A program made the position numbers and the translations under genes. From NCBI RefSeq assembly GCF_900101045.1, contig NZ_FNFN01000003.1, positions 620,001 to 684,000 on the forward strand: a DNA stretch of 64,000 nt, read 5' to 3'. Below the pieces are notes generated by a model. It was not told where the DNA came from. It ran no database searches and saw only the letters and a list, made by a program, of their open reading frames with translations. This DNA is from Nocardioides sp. YR527. Lineage in GTDB: Bacteria; Actinomycetota; Actinomycetes; Propionibacteriales; Nocardioidaceae. Shown piece after piece: positions 61,445 through 64,000 of this stretch; the stretch's first letter is position 1, and every line of letters begins with the position of its first letter.

Positions 61445-62920
61445 ATGCGGGTCGATGAGTATCTGACGTACGACGCCACCGGGCTGGCTCAGCTGGTCGC
61501 TGCCAAGGAGGTGACCGCGGCCGAGGTCCTGGCCGCGGCGCGGGAGCGGGCGAAGGCGGTCAACCCGCGGATCAACGCGATCGTCGCGGACATCCCCGAG
61601 GCCGACGACCAGGTCGCCGGCGACGGCCCGAGCGGGCCGTTCGGCGGGGTGCCCTTCCTGGTGAAGGACCTGGCCCAGGAGTATCGGGGACACCCGACGA
61701 CCTACGGCTCCCGGTCGCTCGTCGACGACGTCGCCGAGGAGCACTCCTACTTCACCCAGAGCGCCCTGGACGCCGGTCTGGTGATCTTCGGCAAGACGAA
61801 CACCCCGGAGTTCGGGTCGAAGGGGATCACCGAGCCGGAGCTGTTCGGCGCCGCACGCAACCCGTGGAACACCGACCACACGCCCGGCGGCTCCTCGGGT
61901 GGGTCCGGGGCCGCCGTGGCCGCCGGGATCGTCCCGGCCGCCGGCGCAAACGACGGCGGCGGGTCGATCCGGATCCCGGCGGCCTGCAACGGCCTGGTCG
62001 GGCTGAAGACCACCCGCGGGCTGCTGCCGCTGGGCCCACAGAGCCTGGATGCCTCCAACGGCTTCGTCGTCCAGGGCGTGCTGACCCGGACGGTGCGCGA
62101 CGCGGCCGGGCTCTACGACGCCCTCATCGGTGACCGGCCGATGGCGATGATCCACGCGCCGCACCCCGGTGCATCCTTCTCGGAGGACATCGCGACCGCG
62201 CCCCGCAAGCTCCGGATCGGGTTCACCTCGACGTCCTCGATCACCGCGCCCGACCCGGAGGCGATCGCGGCCGTCGAGGATGCGGCCAAGGCCCTCGAAG
62301 CGCTCGGCCACGAGGTCGAGGAGGTCGAGGCGCCCTATGACGCCGCCGAGCTCGGCCGCGACTTCCTCACCATCTGGTTCGCCTCGGCCGCTGCCGAGGT
62401 CGCCGAGGCCAAGCTCCGGGTGGGGGCCACCAACAAGGACTTCGAGGCCGACACCCTGGCCGTGGCCGAGCTCGGCCGGGCCGGGGGAGTGGTCGCCGTC
62501 GAGCTCGCACACATCAATCGCCGCAACCATGTACGCCGCCTGAGCGCGTTCCACGAGACGTACGACCTGCTGCTGACGCCGACGCTGGCGAAGCCGCCGC
62601 TGAAGGTCGGGCAGCTGACCACGCCCAAGGCGCTCCAGACCGCGGCACGGGTGCTGCACAAGGTGCATGGCGGGCGGATCATGCGCGCGACCGGGATGAT
62701 CGACCAGCTGGTCGACGAGAACCTCGGCTGGGTGCCCTACACCCAGCTCGCCAACATCACCGGACGCCCGGCGATCTCGGTGCCGACCTACCGGACCGCA
62801 GCCGGGCTGCCGCTGGGCATCCAGCTCTCCGGGCAGCTCGGTGACGACGGCCTGCTGCTGCAGGTCGCTGCCCAGCTGGAGCAGGCGAAGCCGTGGGCGG
62901 AGGCCGGCCCGACTCTCTGA
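61445..62920 (+). CDS. Amidase signature-family amidohydrolase
   Basis: 491 residues. Ser-Ser-Lys triad: K74 in FLVKDLAQ, the cis-Ser in PGGSSGGSG (150/151) and nucleophile S174 in DGGGSIRIPA. Hydrolyses an amide whose identity cannot be read from the sequence. A TAGCCT box ends 6 nt before the ATG. Confidence 0.93.
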   Translation: MRVDEYLTYDATGLAQLVAAKEVTAAEVLAAARERAKAVNPRINAIVADIPEADDQVAGDGPSGPFGGVPFLVKDLAQEYRGHPTTYGSRSLVDDVAEEHSYFTQSALDAGLVIFGKTNTPEFGSKGITEPELFGAARNPWNTDHTPGGSSGGSGAAVAAGIVPAAGANDGGGSIRIPAACNGLVGLKTTRGLLPLGPQSLDASNGFVVQGVLTRTVRDAAGLYDALIGDRPMAMIHAPHPGASFSEDIATAPRKLRIGFTSTSSITAPDPEAIAAVEDAAKALEALGHEVEEVEAPYDAAELGRDFLTIWFASAAAEVAEAKLRVGATNKDFEADTLAVAELGRAGGVVAVELAHINRRNHVRRLSAFHETYDLLLTPTLAKPPLKVGQLTTPKALQTAARVLHKVHGGRIMRATGMIDQLVDENLGWVPYTQLANITGRPAISVPTYRTAAGLPLGIQLSGQLGDDGLLLQVAAQLEQAKPWAEAGPTL

Positions 62921-63001
62921 GGCCGCAGCTCTGATGGCGGGTGCGTGAAAGAAAATTTCCTTTCCCGCACGAACCTCCCGCCGGAGCGGCAGTATCGGGG
63001 C

Positions 63002-64000
63002 ATGACACCGTCTCCGGACATGCTCATGACCTCTCGGCGCACGCTTCTCGGCGGCACCCTGAGCGGAGTCGCGATGACTCTCCTCGGTGGTGCCGCGGTG
63101 GCCTCGACCCCGGAGGACCCGACCAGGGCGACCAGGATGCTCGCCTCGCTGGCCGGCGGGCCACCGACGATCACGCCTGACGAGCTGACCTTCACCCCGC
63201 GCACCGTCCTGCGGCCCGGCCACGCGCGCCAGGTCGGCCTCGACCCGGCGCCGATCGCGAGGATCCGCACCGAGCTGACCCGGTTCCTCGAGCCGACGAC
63301 GGAGAACCCCGCCCACCCCCTGTACGCAGGGGCCACCGCGATCGCCGTCAAGGATGGCGTCATCGTCGCCCACGAGAGCGTGGGCAAGGCGCTCAGGTAC
63401 GGCCTCGACGGCACCGCCGTCATCGAGCTCCCGGCCGAGCAGCAGGTCGCGGCCGGGCTGGACACGATGTGGGACATCGCCTCGATGTCGAAGCTCTTCA
63501 CCACGACCGCGATCCTGCGGCTGATGGAGCAGGGCAGCCTCGACCTCGAGGCGCCGGTGGTCACCTACCTGCCCGAGTTCGCGCCGCACGGCAAGGACGC
63601 GATCCTCGTACGTCACCTCCTCACCCATGTCTCCGGCCTGCTCGCCGGTCCGTCGCCGTCGCTGTGGGCGGGTTACGACACCTACGCGGAGCGGGTCGCG
63701 GCGATCATGGACACGACCCCGACGCACGCGCCCGAGCAGGTCTACCGCTACTCCGACATCAACCTGATCACGCTCGGGCTGCTGGTCGAGCGGCTCTCGG
63801 GGAAGAAGCTCGACGTCTACGTCCGCGACCACATCACCGAGCCGCTCGGGATGCGCGACACCATGTACAACCCGCCCGCCGACCGCCTCGACCGTGTCGC
63901 CGCCACCGAGTACCAGCCGTGGGCCGGCCGCCCGATGATCCGTGGCGAGGTGCACGACGAGAACGCCTGGGCGCTCGGCGGCGTCGCCGGCCATGCGGGC
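63002..64000 (+). CDS. Tat-exported serine hydrolase, beta-lactamase/EstB type (3' end outside window)
   Basis: 333 residues visible, open at the window edge. Tat signal SRRTLLGG at 11-18 then a hydrophobic stretch; catalytic S161-M-S-K164 (SxxK) in WDIASMSKLFTT; Y250-S-D in the place of the Tyr motif; YLPEF and HLLTHVSGL are typical class C/EstB blocks. Probably an exported esterase or D-aminopeptidase-like enzyme. The 81 bp before it include CAGTAT 6 nt from the ATG. Confidence 0.85.
   Translation, partial: MTPSPDMLMTSRRTLLGGTLSGVAMTLLGGAAVASTPEDPTRATRMLASLAGGPPTITPDELTFTPRTVLRPGHARQVGLDPAPIARIRTELTRFLEPTTENPAHPLYAGATAIAVKDGVIVAHESVGKALRYGLDGTAVIELPAEQQVAAGLDTMWDIASMSKLFTTTAILRLMEQGSLDLEAPVVTYLPEFAPHGKDAILVRHLLTHVSGLLAGPSPSLWAGYDTYAERVAAIMDTTPTHAPEQVYRYSDINLITLGLLVERLSGKKLDVYVRDHITEPLGMRDTMYNPPADRLDRVAATEYQPWAGRPMIRGEVHDENAWALGGVAGHAG

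Noticed and set aside
60911..63994. 1027-codon minus-strand open frame
   Set aside because: Only its last 150 codons (the NTF2-like protein) look real; the rest is antisense to the amidase and serine hydrolase genes.

Overview
This is 64 kb of high-GC actinobacterial chromosome, most like Nocardioides or another member of the Nocardioidaceae. The evidence is the strong G/C third-position bias, the block of a sterol-carrier-like protein, purF, purM and DUF3073, a WhiB-family regulator, a MacS/MacR two-component pair, an SCO7613-type membrane protein, and many Tat-exported hydrolases. No rRNA, CRISPR array, insertion sequence or prophage was found. The taxonomic call is inference from gene content; no marker gene was available.

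Layout. 1-4.5 kb: the tail of a TetR regulator, a stress-type membrane protein, a secreted DUF1906 glycosidase-like protein, a Tat-exported sulfatase and a small exported protein. 4.5-9.4 kb: purL, a DUF2306 membrane protein divergent from a TetR regulator (with an inverted-repeat operator candidate between them), and a CAP-domain surface protein. 9.4-18.4 kb: a DHA2 drug exporter, a DrrAB-like ABC exporter with a divergent WYL regulator, an acetyltransferase/serine-hydrolase pair, a secreted peptidoglycan-binding protein, a sterol-carrier-like protein and an M20 peptidase. 18.5-24.3 kb: three tandem paralogous GAF sensor histidine kinases with no response regulator beside them. Only the first-transcribed one keeps the phospho-acceptor His. 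24.4-31 kb: purF, purM, a PhoX-like phosphatase, DUF3073 and an unknown protein.

31-45.9 kb: a 30-plus-helix SCO7613-type protein, tRNA-Phe, tRNA-Glu, macS-macR, a 602-residue lipase-fold protein, tRNA-Asp, an unknown membrane protein, a PH-like protein with a Gly-Ser-Tyr-Pro linker, a WhiB7-like regulator, a minimal zincin, a crcB pair, an anti-sigma-type ATPase and a type II NADH dehydrogenase. 46-49.9 kb: an alpha/beta hydrolase, a PF10118 metal-dependent hydrolase and a ferredoxin-linked reductase, whose two junctions carry the same 81-bp element. 49.9-54.2 kb: an IclR regulator and the lower meta-cleavage pathway (hydratase, acylating aldehyde dehydrogenase, aldolase), next to the scar of a lost dioxygenase/transporter pair.

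54.2-59.4 kb is the most accessory-looking part. It holds a decayed and an intact copy of an unknown gene with shared upstream palindromes, a canonical tRNA-Arg followed by two abnormal tRNA-like genes, a luciferase-like oxidoreductase with a methyltransferase, and a hipBA module preceded by three operator-like palindromes spaced exactly 27 bp apart. 59.4-64 kb is ordinary metabolism: a DoxX-like protein, an aldo/keto reductase, an NTF2-like protein, an amidase and the start of a Tat-exported serine hydrolase.

Many plus-strand genes begin 6-7 nt after a TANNNT box with no Shine-Dalgarno sequence, so leaderless transcription looks common here and was used to choose starts.
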